Positions 50,579 through 57,800 of a stretch of DNA of 64,000 nucleotides are shown one piece after another. The stretch is from positions 1 through 64,000 of the forward strand of contig NZ_JACRTD010000003.1 in assembly GCF_014385085.1 (NCBI RefSeq). The letters are read 5' to 3'. A model generated the notes under the pieces. The model searched no databases. It was not told where the DNA came from and saw only the letters and a list, made by a program, of their open reading frames with translations. The DNA is from Youxingia wuxianensis (lineage in GTDB: Bacteria > Bacillota > Clostridia > Oscillospirales > Ruminococcaceae). Within the stretch, counting starts at the first letter, position 1. Each line of letters starts with the position of its first letter. The position numbers and the translations under genes were made by a program.

Positions 50579-51694
50579 TCAGGTCTGCTGATGCTGCATG
50601 GATACGATATGGCAGTCCGGGCAGAATTCCACATAGAGCGTGCCCTCCGCACAGTCAAACACCGTATCCCACTGGATCTGCGCCAGATATTTCATAGGTT
50701 TCCCGCAGTGGGGGCAGGTCGTATATTCCGCGTCCTGTACCCAGTTGGCAAAGCCACCCACCGTGTTCACATCCTGGCAGGCCGCACCGTAAAACAGGGG
50801 CACAGGCGCTTCGCCCAGCACAAAGGGATTTTCCGTGAGGGCCTTGTAGTCCTCGGGACTGACATAGCAATCCGTCTTCTCCGCGCCGTCAAATAACTCA
50901 GAGGGAAAGACCTCCACGCCGCCATCCAGGGTAAACCGGTTGAAGGCGGGGCCTTTGAGGAATCCCACGCAGCTGGGGCAGCAGGTGGCAGTCAGGACAC
51001 CATCCAGCCCCAGGAACCGGAGCCGCTCATCCCGGCCATCCAGCACCAGCATGTCCACCATGCGTCCGCCACAGTGGGGGCATGTGTCCTCCCGTGCCCG
51101 GCCAATGCGGACGGGAGATTTCTCGCCGGTGGTTCCTTTGACCATAGGATAGCAGGTATCGAAGTTGAGTTGGATTTTCTGGCCCTCCTTGTCGAAGGTC
51201 CAGCCGCCGATCTGTGCATAGCTGGATGGGTCCACATAGAGGCCCTTGCGCCAGGGCCGGGGATTTCGCTCCAGCTCCAGCAGCGTCTCCATTGCCTTGT
51301 CATCTCCCTGCATAGCAAGGCAACTCATCAGGTTAGAAGCCGCGCTGGAATATTCCGCAGACAACAGCGCATGAATCAGACCATCCCGCACATCGGCGGG
51401 AGCGTGATAATAGATTTCACACGGCCAGAACACCTCTGCGGCCAGTGCCGCCCGCTGAATCTCCGGGGTGATGGCATCATGGTACCCCAGCAGCTGCCAG
51501 AAGTCGGTGAACTCCGGGTCCTCCATATCAGCCAGCCGCTGGATGTTCTGAATCAGGTTTCTTTGCTTTTCTGTGATTTGTTCCGGTGTCCAAGCAAGAG
51601 CAGCCTTCCGCTCCTGTTCAGATTTGCATTTCCAGCACAATCCCTCATAGCCCAAGGGTGTCCCACAGCCGGGGCAGGTGTACTTCAGGCTCAT
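50579..51694 (-). CDS. DUF1963-like zinc-ribbon protein, first gene of the array
   Basis: The 371-residue protein has an N-terminal zinc ribbon (YTCPGCGTPLGYEGLCWKCK), a helical region, a second ribbon (TCPHCGGRMVD) and a C-terminal DUF1963/YwqG-like part (VGGFANWVQDAEYTTCPHCG, YLAQIQ, CPDCHIVSMQHQQT). Its ATG overlaps the TGA of the 64-codon leader ORF, so its translation is coupled to leader translation. GGAAAGGAGTCAAAGAAT precedes the ATG. Confidence 0.8.
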   Translation of the reverse strand: MSLKYTCPGCGTPLGYEGLCWKCKSEQERKAALAWTPEQITEKQRNLIQNIQRLADMEDPEFTDFWQLLGYHDAITPEIQRAALAAEVFWPCEIYYHAPADVRDGLIHALLSAEYSSAASNLMSCLAMQGDDKAMETLLELERNPRPWRKGLYVDPSSYAQIGGWTFDKEGQKIQLNFDTCYPMVKGTTGEKSPVRIGRAREDTCPHCGGRMVDMLVLDGRDERLRFLGLDGVLTATCCPSCVGFLKGPAFNRFTLDGGVEVFPSELFDGAEKTDCYVSPEDYKALTENPFVLGEAPVPLFYGAACQDVNTVGGFANWVQDAEYTTCPHCGKPMKYLAQIQWDTVFDCAEGTLYVEFCPDCHIVSMQHQQT

Positions 51695-51885
51695 ATTCTT
51701 TGACTCCTTTCCAAAGATAGAAAAACGCCCTGCGACACGCTGTCACTTGGACAGGCTGACGCAGGGCGTGAAAAGGCCGCAAGAGAGGAGCCACATCTAT
51801 TTGCCGATGTGGTTTCTTCAACAACTAAAATAATTCGTTCATATCTAAAAGCGACAAATGGCGCTATTCCATTCTGTGTGATCAT
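51691..51885 (-). CDS. Leader ORF of the immunity array (64 aa)
   Basis: The ATG at 51883-51885 follows GTGGAGTAGTCGT and opens MITQNGIAPFVAFRYERIIL, running through both hairpins of the leader and ending at a TGA that overlaps the ATG of the first array gene. The peptide has no clear domain. Its position across an intrinsic terminator is that of a regulatory leader peptide, comparable in layout to the leaders of tet(M)-type resistance genes. Confidence 0.6.
   Translation of the reverse strand: MITQNGIAPFVAFRYERIILVVEETTSANRCGSSLAAFSRPASACPSDSVSQGVFLSLERSQRI
51720..51769 (-). terminator. Attenuator terminator inside the array leader
   Basis: On the minus strand ACGCCCTGCG pairs perfectly with CGCAGGGCGT, enclosing an inner CTGTC/GACAG stem, and is followed by TTTTTC. 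It lies only about 30 bases upstream of the first immunity gene and inside the leader ORF. A translating ribosome would prevent or relieve folding, so the structure is a probable transcription attenuator. Confidence 0.8.
51791..51812 (-). promoter_or_regulatory. Second leader hairpin, upstream of the attenuator
   Basis: CCACATC and GATGTGG form a perfect 7-base stem with an 8-base loop inside the leader ORF, before the terminator hairpin. It may be a pause hairpin or part of the antiterminator. Confidence 0.5.
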
Positions 51886-51939
51886 ACGACTACTCCACAA
51901 TATTAACAGCCCATAAGATATAAGGGCATAAATTTAAAT

Positions 51940-51951
51940 TTTATTATACCA
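51940..51951 (-). promoter_or_regulatory. Extended -10 promoter of the immunity array
   Basis: On the minus strand TGGTATAAT (TATAAT at 51943-51948) is an extended -10 element in an AT-rich region. No convincing -35 box is seen at 17 bases. This is the only good promoter found in front of the array and would give a leader of about 240 bases. Confidence 0.65.
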
Positions 51952-52048
51952 TAATCAGTTTCAAGTTTGATTCTTTTTTATGGAAATTGAGAAGATGTTT
52001 ACATTTTGTTCACGGAATGTTTTTTATTTTTTTGCCTCAACTCTAACT

Positions 52049-52075
52049 CGCTAATACACACTCTGCGTATTAGCG
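52049..52075. promoter_or_regulatory. Inverted repeat operator upstream of the first XRE gene
   Basis: CGCTAATAC and GTATTAGCG form a perfect 9-base inverted repeat with a 9-base spacer, followed by another CGCTAAT half-site (52093-52099). The same half-site GTATTAGC/GCTAATAC occurs at 52557-52595. Confidence 0.75.
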
Positions 52076-52145
52076 TTTCTGTATTGATACCTCGCTAATC
52101 CTTATACTAATTTGTATCGACACAGAAAGGGGCGGTGAAAGTTGA

Positions 52146-52481
52146 ATGATTGATAAGCGTATTGGAGAACGAATCAAGCAATGCCGCGAGCAATTAGGTT
52201 TGACACAAGAACAGTTTGCCGAGCGTCTTGGTTTGACAACAAACTATATTTCCACCGTTGAGAGAGGCGCCTCTTTTCCGCGCTGCGAAAAATTGATTGC
52301 CATCATCAACGGACTTGAAACATCTGCGGATGCGATTTTCTGCGATGTTATAACGCATACCAGTGAGTACCGCTCTGGCATTCTCTCCGAGGAGCTGAAA
52401 GAGCTTCCGGCTGAAGAGCAGCAACGGATACTGGAAATCGTAGAATTAATGATTAAACAAGCAAAAAAGAAGATGGATTGA
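52146..52481 (+). CDS. XRE-family regulator (111 aa)
   Basis: The N-terminal helix-turn-helix (IKQCREQLGLTQEQFAERLG followed by LTTNYISTVERG) is typical of Cro/C1 proteins. The C-terminal helix (LKELPAEEQQRILEIVELMI) is of the type found in clostridial ICE regulators. It is transcribed away from the immunity array; the array promoter and its own operator lie in the shared intergenic region. AAAGGGGCGGTGAAAGTTGA precedes the ATG. It may control both directions. Confidence 0.88.
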   Translation: MIDKRIGERIKQCREQLGLTQEQFAERLGLTTNYISTVERGASFPRCEKLIAIINGLETSADAIFCDVITHTSEYRSGILSEELKELPAEEQQRILEIVELMIKQAKKKMD

Positions 52482-52556
52482 CTCATTTCGAGGGCTGCAA
52501 GGGTTTCTTGCGGCCCTTCGTTTTATTTCGACACATTTTGCGTAGTGTATGCTATA

Positions 52557-52595
52557 CTATGTATTAGCGATATAGCTTAATATGCTAATACATAG
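52557..52595. promoter_or_regulatory. Inverted repeat operator at the SLOG gene promoter
   Basis: CTATGTATTAGC (52557-52568) and GCTAATACATAG (52584-52595) form a perfect 12-base inverted repeat overlapping the -10 region (TATACT at 52553-52558) and ending at the AGGAGG ribosome-binding site. The core half-site matches that before the XRE gene at 52146. Confidence 0.75.
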
Positions 52596-52608
52596 GAGGA
52601 GCATCAGC

Positions 52609-53166
52609 ATGAAAATCACAAATCTATTTCGTATGTCTTCTGATAAAGGCCGAGCCTGTGCTTTCACAGGCCACAGACCTCAGAACTTACCATTCCGTTT
52701 TAATGAGAATGATGATCGGTGCATTGCGTTAAAGCAAAAACTCCGCGATTGTATCGTGCAGTTGATTGAGCAAGAAGGTGTCCGGCACTTCATTTCGGGA
52801 ATGGCTATTGGTGTGGACATGTACGCCGCTGAAATCGTTCTTGAACTGAAAGCAGAGTATCCTTTCATCACGCTGGAAGCTGCTATTCCTTGTGAAACAC
52901 AGGCTGCAAAATGGTCCGAACCTTTGAGAGACCGATACTATAAAATCGCAGAGCTGTGTGATCATGAAACCATGCTCCAGAAACAATATACATCAGACTG
53001 CATGCAGAAAAGGAACCAATACATGGTAAATCATGCTGATATACTGCTTGCCGTTTGGGATGGATCATCGAGCGGAACCGGCTCCACTGTAAGATACGCC
53101 CGTACAAAAAATAAAGCAGTCTGGATTATTGATCCATGTTCCCTTGAGCTTACCCGTGCAGGTTGA
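52609..53166 (+). CDS. SLOG-family protein (DUF1273/YpsA-like)
   Basis: The protein (185 residues) has the Rossmann-like SLOG signatures CAFTGHRPQNLPFRF and FISGMAIGVDMYAAEIVLEL, then a C-terminal VNHADILLAVWDGSSSGTGS. SLOG proteins are predicted to bind nucleotides or nucleotide-derived signals and occur in ICEs and defence systems. The ATG at 52609 follows AGGAGGAGCATCAGC; the frame extends upstream without a ribosome-binding site. The operator overlapping its promoter implies control by the preceding XRE protein. Confidence 0.85.
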   Translation: MKITNLFRMSSDKGRACAFTGHRPQNLPFRFNENDDRCIALKQKLRDCIVQLIEQEGVRHFISGMAIGVDMYAAEIVLELKAEYPFITLEAAIPCETQAAKWSEPLRDRYYKIAELCDHETMLQKQYTSDCMQKRNQYMVNHADILLAVWDGSSSGTGSTVRYARTKNKAVWIIDPCSLELTRAG

Positions 53167-53237
53167 TTGTATATTGAGGTCAAAATGTAGTCTCTATTAT
53201 TGGATATTATAAGATAAATTTCACCAACAATCAATAC

Positions 53238-53263
53238 CATTAGAGTTTATGTCAACGCTAATG
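53238..53263. promoter_or_regulatory. Inverted repeat upstream of the second XRE gene
   Basis: CATTAGAG and CGCTAATG form an imperfect inverted repeat around a 10-base spacer. The TTAG(A/C)G half-site resembles the GTATTAGCG half-sites of the other two operators, so the two XRE proteins may cross-regulate. Confidence 0.5.
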
Positions 53264-53334
53264 GAATGTGTATTCTTTCTTGGACTCAATCTATACTATT
53301 AGTGGTACTATATACACTCGCAGGAGGTATCACG

Positions 53335-53670
53335 ATGGAACTTGAGTCCATAGGAAGAAATATACGCAAGTTCCGTTTGATGAGGAATCTGCGACAAGAA
53401 GACCTGGCAGAGATGGCTGGGTTGAGTATCAACTATGTCGGTGCGCTGGAGCGGGGAGAAAAAATACCATCACTCGAAACCTTCATTGTACTCTTGAACG
53501 CTTTGGAGGTATCATCCGATATGGTGCTGAGCAGTCTATTGGTGGAGAAGCATCAGGCTGATGCTTCTCGTCTGATGGACCGAATGCAAAATCTTCCAGC
53601 TTACGATATAGAACGCATTCTTGCGGTAGTTGATGTGCTTATACAGTATTCAAGTATGGATCAAGAGTAA
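53335..53670 (+). CDS. XRE-family regulator (111 aa), second copy
   Basis: The helix-turn-helix reads IRKFRLMRNLRQEDLAEMAG then LSINYVGALERGEKIP. The C-terminal helices (NLPAYDIERILAVVDVLIQY) have the same design as the 52146 protein, indicating a diverged paralogue. The ATG at 53335 follows CAGGAGGTATCACG. A bidirectional terminator follows about 80 bases downstream. Confidence 0.88.
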   Translation: MELESIGRNIRKFRLMRNLRQEDLAEMAGLSINYVGALERGEKIPSLETFIVLLNALEVSSDMVLSSLLVEKHQADASRLMDRMQNLPAYDIERILAVVDVLIQYSSMDQE

Positions 53671-53752
53671 GTTATTGTTTCTTTTCTGAATTAGTGCTTC
53701 TTAGAGTGGGCACTTCTGGTTGGTTCATCATGACCCTATCCTTGGTTCACCT

Positions 53753-53794
53753 AAAAAGCAGACTCTCCCCCTGGCGGGAAGAGTCTGCTTTTTT
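53753..53794. terminator. Bidirectional intrinsic terminator
   Basis: AAAAAGCAGACTCT and AGAGTCTGCTTTTTT form a long stem with A and T tracts on the two sides. It separates the plus-strand regulators from the minus-strand conjugation operon. Confidence 0.9.
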
Positions 53795-53818
53795 GCGTTT
53801 GATTTTTCAGTGACACAC

Positions 53819-54073
53819 TTAGGTAATCTGGTACAGGTTAGAAGTGTAGCTGCCATTTTCTCGCCAACGAGGATCTTTTCGAAGCAGTCCAGCTCTAACG
53901 AGATCATCCAACGCTCGTTTGACAGTAGAACGGGAAAGCCCAAGTTCCAATGCAATGGTCTTAATGGCCGGCCAGCAGCGGCCTTCACTGTCTGCCCGGT
54001 CCTTGAGATACATATAGACGCTCTTGGCCCGATGGCTCAGATCCGAAGCATAGATACTGCGAAATCCATTCAT
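53819..54073 (-). CDS. Helix-turn-helix protein (84 aa)
   Basis: The protein is a single winged-helix domain (LSHRAKSVYMYLKDRADSEG, IALELGLSRSTVKRALDDLV) of the HTH_36 type found in replication initiators and ICE regulators. ACGGAGGTGAAATAGGAAC precedes the ATG. It is the last gene of the conjugation operon, 18 bases after the coupling protein gene. Confidence 0.85.
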   Translation of the reverse strand: MNGFRSIYASDLSHRAKSVYMYLKDRADSEGRCWPAIKTIALELGLSRSTVKRALDDLVRAGLLRKDPRWRENGSYTSNLYQIT

Positions 54074-54091
54074 GTTCCTATTTCACCTCCG

Positions 54092-55903
54092 TCAGGGGCG
54101 CAATATTGTTTTACGGGAATTTTTCTCAGCCTGCATACCATGATTCATACCGCCGACGGCCGCAGGCACATCCTGCGGCGGCTCCTCCTCAGCCACAGTT
54201 CCATAGTGGCGGCGGATGATGGATTCTTCCAACTCCTGCTTATCTGCATAAGCCACAGCCCGCTGTGCCTTCTCCGGCACCTCATAGGGCTCTCCAAACC
54301 GGATGCCCCAGTCGAGAAACAATCGCAGTTTGACCTTCATGGGATGAACACCGGTCTTGGCTACAATAAAGCTACCCTTGGGCATGGACTTAAGCTCATC
54401 TGGCGTCATGAGGGGGCGCTCTATCATCTGGAGGGACTGGCTGGGGTCATTCTTGCCGCGAGAGATACTTCCGCTCATCACTGTGCGGCTGCCAAGTGCT
54501 TTGGACAGCTCCACAGCTGTCTGGCTGGCCGGAGCGAAACCGCCGTAAAGGTTGACCTGGCAGTTATCCACAATCACTTCAGCGCCTTCCGCACCGTAGT
54601 TTTTCTTAAGCTGACCTGTGATACTCTGTACAATGGGTACCAGCATGAGTCCTCTGGAACGAGAGGCGGAGAACATCAGCTCCAACGACTGGATGGGAGG
54701 GCAGGTGCCCAGCTCATCTGCAAAGAAGACCACTCGATTCTTGAGTCGCCCACCGTTCTCGTCGGCCACGGTGAGGATCTCACGGTACAGATTCTGGAGA
54801 ATCAGGGATACCATGAAATACTTGGTCTGATCCTCCTCGGGCAGTACGATAAAGATGGCAGATTTCTCATTACAGAATTTCTCAGCATCAATGGCGGTAT
54901 CAAAGCAGAGAATCTGCTCCATCTCTGAATCGAGGAAGGCATTGAGCCTGGACAGCACTGTGGAGATTACAGAGGCCATGGCCTGTTCCGCAGTATTGAG
55001 AGCGGAACCTGCAAACCAGCGTGCCTTGTGGTTGGGCGGGAGTTTCTCCAGTAGAATCTGGAATTGGTTTTTCCCCTTTACCTTGGACGGGGCTAAAAGC
55101 TCCTGCACCAGCTTGAATACAGAAACGATGTGCCGTTTCTCAACCGGATTTCCATTCTCATCTTCAGTGGGCAGATATTCTGCCACCAGCAGAAACATGG
55201 CTGTCAACAGCCCCTCGGCACTGTCGTAGAAAAAGGCGTTTTGTCCATACTGGGCGCTGTCGCCGCCGCTGGTGTTGATCAGTGTCTTGGCCAGGATCTT
55301 GGAATACTTCTCCGCTTTTGCCTTTGCAGCCAAGTCGTTGGGATTGGCTTTGTAGATGTCCATATACTTGTTGATGAGATGGAGTAGGTTGTTACCATCT
55401 GACCGAGTGGGATTTCGGAGGTCCAACACAGCAATCTGATAACCATAGAAATCTTTTGCAATGCCTGCATAGTTGCGGTACAGATCTCCCTTGGTATCAG
55501 TGCAGAGAAAGGACATCCCAGACGCAAGGGCATATTCAATGTTGGGGTATAAAAAGAACGCTGTCTTACCAGCGCCGCTGGCAGCGGTGACCATGGCATG
55601 GATGTCATCAGTGTCCACCAGAGCAGTGACATGATTCTTGGGGCCTTCACATCCGAGGATGAGGCCCTGTTTTTCCGGCAGGTGCTCTCCTTTGCGCCAT
55701 AGCTCCGGTTCAAAGGGAATGTGGGCGTAAGTCTGGCGAATCTCCTGCTTGGTAGCCCATCGTGCTGTCCCGTGCTGGCCATCGCCTACTGTTTTGGATT
55801 TGATTCCGTCCAGCGTATAATAGTGTGAGATAAATGCAAGTCCACCGATTACAAGAAACATGACGGCAGATACCGCAATCAGTGTGATTACTTGAGATGG
55901 CAT
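54092..55903 (-). CDS. VirD4/TraG-type conjugation coupling protein
   Basis: The protein (603 residues) has an N-terminal membrane helix (residues 5-25), Walker A AASGAGKT near residue 110, DTKGDLYRNYAG, and Walker B VVFFADELGTC. This is the type IV coupling ATPase that brings the relaxase-DNA complex to the mating channel. It is somewhat shorter than many VirD4 proteins, having a single visible membrane helix. GGAGGAAATC precedes the ATG. Confidence 0.93.
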   Translation of the reverse strand: MPSQVITLIAVSAVMFLVIGGLAFISHYYTLDGIKSKTVGDGQHGTARWATKQEIRQTYAHIPFEPELWRKGEHLPEKQGLILGCEGPKNHVTALVDTDDIHAMVTAASGAGKTAFFLYPNIEYALASGMSFLCTDTKGDLYRNYAGIAKDFYGYQIAVLDLRNPTRSDGNNLLHLINKYMDIYKANPNDLAAKAKAEKYSKILAKTLINTSGGDSAQYGQNAFFYDSAEGLLTAMFLLVAEYLPTEDENGNPVEKRHIVSVFKLVQELLAPSKVKGKNQFQILLEKLPPNHKARWFAGSALNTAEQAMASVISTVLSRLNAFLDSEMEQILCFDTAIDAEKFCNEKSAIFIVLPEEDQTKYFMVSLILQNLYREILTVADENGGRLKNRVVFFADELGTCPPIQSLELMFSASRSRGLMLVPIVQSITGQLKKNYGAEGAEVIVDNCQVNLYGGFAPASQTAVELSKALGSRTVMSGSISRGKNDPSQSLQMIERPLMTPDELKSMPKGSFIVAKTGVHPMKVKLRLFLDWGIRFGEPYEVPEKAQRAVAYADKQELEESIIRRHYGTVAEEEPPQDVPAAVGGMNHGMQAEKNSRKTILRP

Positions 55904-55968
55904 GATTTCCTCCTTTGGTATCAGGAAGACTTAATACCAGAAGGGGGATGTTCAGGACATCATTTGTC

Positions 55969-55977
55969 TGCTATAAT
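55969..55977 (+). promoter_or_regulatory. Extended -10 promoter for the plus-strand zinc-ribbon gene
   Basis: TGCTATAAT is an extended -10 element 23 bases upstream of the small gene at 56001, with GAGGTG between. It supports this small gene being real although it faces against the operon. Confidence 0.55.
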
Positions 55978-56000
55978 GAGAACATATCGAGGTGATTGAT

Positions 56001-56168
56001 TTGATTTGCGCGTGTGACAACTGCCACTATCTGTTTGACGCACCGGAACTGCCGGAGCAGTGTCCGGACTGCGGGAAGTGGGAGACCCGCTTGGCTACTA
56101 AAGACGAACAATCGGAATTTATCAACCGTACCACAAGCGGCAGCGATAAAGAGGAGGAATGGATTTAA
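56001..56168 (+). CDS. Small rubredoxin-like zinc-ribbon protein (55 aa)
   Basis: From TTG at 56001 (six bases after GAGGTG) the frame encodes LICACDNCHYLFDAPELPEQ, then CPDCGKWETRLAT and an acidic tail ending EEEWI. The four cysteines in CxC-x2-C and CxxC form a plausible zinc ribbon. It lies on the plus strand between two minus-strand conjugation genes and converges with the toprim gene. Similar short zinc-ribbon proteins occur in related clostridial ICEs. Confidence 0.72.
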   Translation: MICACDNCHYLFDAPELPEQCPDCGKWETRLATKDEQSEFINRTTSGSDKEEEWI

Positions 56169-56196
56169 TCCAGTCCTCCTCTTTGCTGTTTCAGGG

Positions 56197-57642
56197 TCAG
56201 GCCATTGCTTGGCTGGTCTCGCGCTGTGCCTTTTCTTCTTTCTGTTGCCGCTTAAGTTCATCGGCCTCATACTTGACCGGCACTTTGGCGCAGGAAATGG
56301 CCAGCTCCAGCCACGCACTGGCAGCGGCTTTCTTCTCCACATCGGTACGAATGCCTTCCATGCCATCTTTGGCCAGTATGCTCTGGAACTCCATGCCAAT
56401 CTCAGTGGCGCGGGTTTTGAGCGAACCACGATTCTGGTGCGGATGAATACGGCTTTTCAAAAACAATGCGCCCTGTTCCTCTGTCAGTATACTTCCCATC
56501 TGCCGACACTCCCGCAGTACAACAGAGAGAGCTAATGCTGACATGGTTTCCATGCGTTCCATCGCTTGTTCAAAACGGCCCCAATGAAGGTTGTGCTGGT
56601 ACTGCTGGAGCAGGCGCGGGATCTGGTAAGCCGCCTGCTCTGGCCGGACCTCTTTACACTTGGCACCTATCCGCTCACATATCATTCCTGCAACAATAAG
56701 CTGAGGGTGTTCCTCCGGTGGTTGAGCCTCCAGACCATGCTGTTCTTTCAAATCTTCGTCCCAATCCTTGTTGATAGAGCGCAGCGAAGCGACCTGTGTG
56801 TAACCATGCTCCCGCAGGATGTCTGTGAGCCGCCCCTCTGCCTCGATCCCAGCTGCATCATGATCCAGGCAGAGGATAATCTTTTGTAGCTTTGGATTCT
56901 GCTCCAGCATCCAGAGCATAGCGTGTTCCGCTGTACCGCAGAGAGCCACATAGCTGTGGCGTTGCCAATCCTCCGGATACAAGGTCAGAAAGGCCAACAG
57001 ATCAATGGGGGCTTCGAACACATAGAGTCGGTCGCTGGCACCAACCCAGTGGAAACTGCACCGGGGATCACAGCCCTCCACATTGCCCCGGTAGCTCTTG
57101 CCCTGCGTATAGATGCCTCGCTTATGGGCATGACGGGCAACTCCATGCTCATCGGTTCCGACGAATACAGCATTGTGATACTCCTTGGTCTTATCCGTGG
57201 ACAATTCCCGGCTTTCATAGATCAGCCCTTTCTGGGCAAAGGTATTGAGGATCTCCCGGCTGATATGCCGCTGCTGCAGCAGGTAGGCATACACACGGCG
57301 CATTGTCTGATTGGCGGGGGGCAGGGCAAATTCTTTCGGTTCCTCCTGCTCTTTTTTCTGTGCTGGTTGATACACCTCGCCTTTCTCACCGCCCAGCAGG
57401 CGTGTTACTGCCTCGGGGTAGCTCAGACCATAGAAGGTCTGCACAAAGGAGATGGGGCCGCCGCCCTCCTCGGCCTCATGGTCGTACCATTCGCTGCCGC
57501 GGACGGTGATGCTGTGATCGGAGGCAAGACGCTTATCCCGGCCGGAGGGGATGAGCTTTTCCCCTTGCCGCCGCAAGAACTCCACCAGATCAACGGAGTT
57601 TGCGCGAAGCTTTTGCTCATCAGTGAAGTGGATGTAGGGCAT
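56197..57642 (-). CDS. DUF3991/toprim primase-like protein
   Basis: The 481-residue protein has an N-terminal zinc-finger-like/DUF3991 region (SITVRGSEWYDHEAEEGGGP, YGLSYPEAVTRLLGG) and a toprim domain (VFEAPIDLLAFLTLYPED, ILCLDHDAAGIEAEGRLTDI with the DxD pair). Such proteins are thought to prime replication of transferred single-stranded DNA. The start overlaps the end of a 44-codon gene through its ribosome-binding site. Confidence 0.88.
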   Translation of the reverse strand: MPYIHFTDEQKLRANSVDLVEFLRRQGEKLIPSGRDKRLASDHSITVRGSEWYDHEAEEGGGPISFVQTFYGLSYPEAVTRLLGGEKGEVYQPAQKKEQEEPKEFALPPANQTMRRVYAYLLQQRHISREILNTFAQKGLIYESRELSTDKTKEYHNAVFVGTDEHGVARHAHKRGIYTQGKSYRGNVEGCDPRCSFHWVGASDRLYVFEAPIDLLAFLTLYPEDWQRHSYVALCGTAEHAMLWMLEQNPKLQKIILCLDHDAAGIEAEGRLTDILREHGYTQVASLRSINKDWDEDLKEQHGLEAQPPEEHPQLIVAGMICERIGAKCKEVRPEQAAYQIPRLLQQYQHNLHWGRFEQAMERMETMSALALSVVLRECRQMGSILTEEQGALFLKSRIHPHQNRGSLKTRATEIGMEFQSILAKDGMEGIRTDVEKKAAASAWLELAISCAKVPVKYEADELKRQQKEEKAQRETSQAMA

Positions 57643-57652
57643 ACTGCACCTC

Positions 57653-57787
57653 CTACCGGTTTCTTCCTCGCAGTTTTCGATGGAATAGGATGGGCCTACG
57701 GCGGATCGGTTTTTGTTCTTTCAATTTCTGACCATTCTCTTTCTGAGTCCGCCCAGCATGAAGCAGAAATTCATTCGTGCGTTTCAA
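57653..57787 (-). CDS. Small basic protein (44 aa)
   Basis: From TTG at 57785-57787, seven bases after AAAGGAGG, the frame reads MKRTNEFLLHAGRTQKENGQ (TTG read as Met), then a strongly basic C-terminus (KPIRRRPILFHRKLRGRNR). The stop codon overlaps the ribosome-binding site of the toprim gene, implying coupling. Charge and position suggest a nucleic-acid-binding accessory protein. Confidence 0.6.
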   Translation of the reverse strand: MKRTNEFLLHAGRTQKENGQKLKEQKPIRRRPILFHRKLRGRNR

Positions 57788-57800
57788 AAAACAACCTCCT

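Noticed and set aside
12400..51694. CRISPR array or restriction-modification/abortive-infection system in the cargo region
   Set aside because: I looked for regularly spaced repeats, Cas proteins, methyltransferases and helicase-nuclease genes and saw none; the block is made of immunity-type proteins.
55971..56429. Minus-strand frame of 152 codons overlapping the toprim gene end and the small zinc-ribbon gene
   Set aside because: It is rich in Arg/Pro/Ser, as typical of an out-of-frame shadow, and overlaps two better-supported genes.
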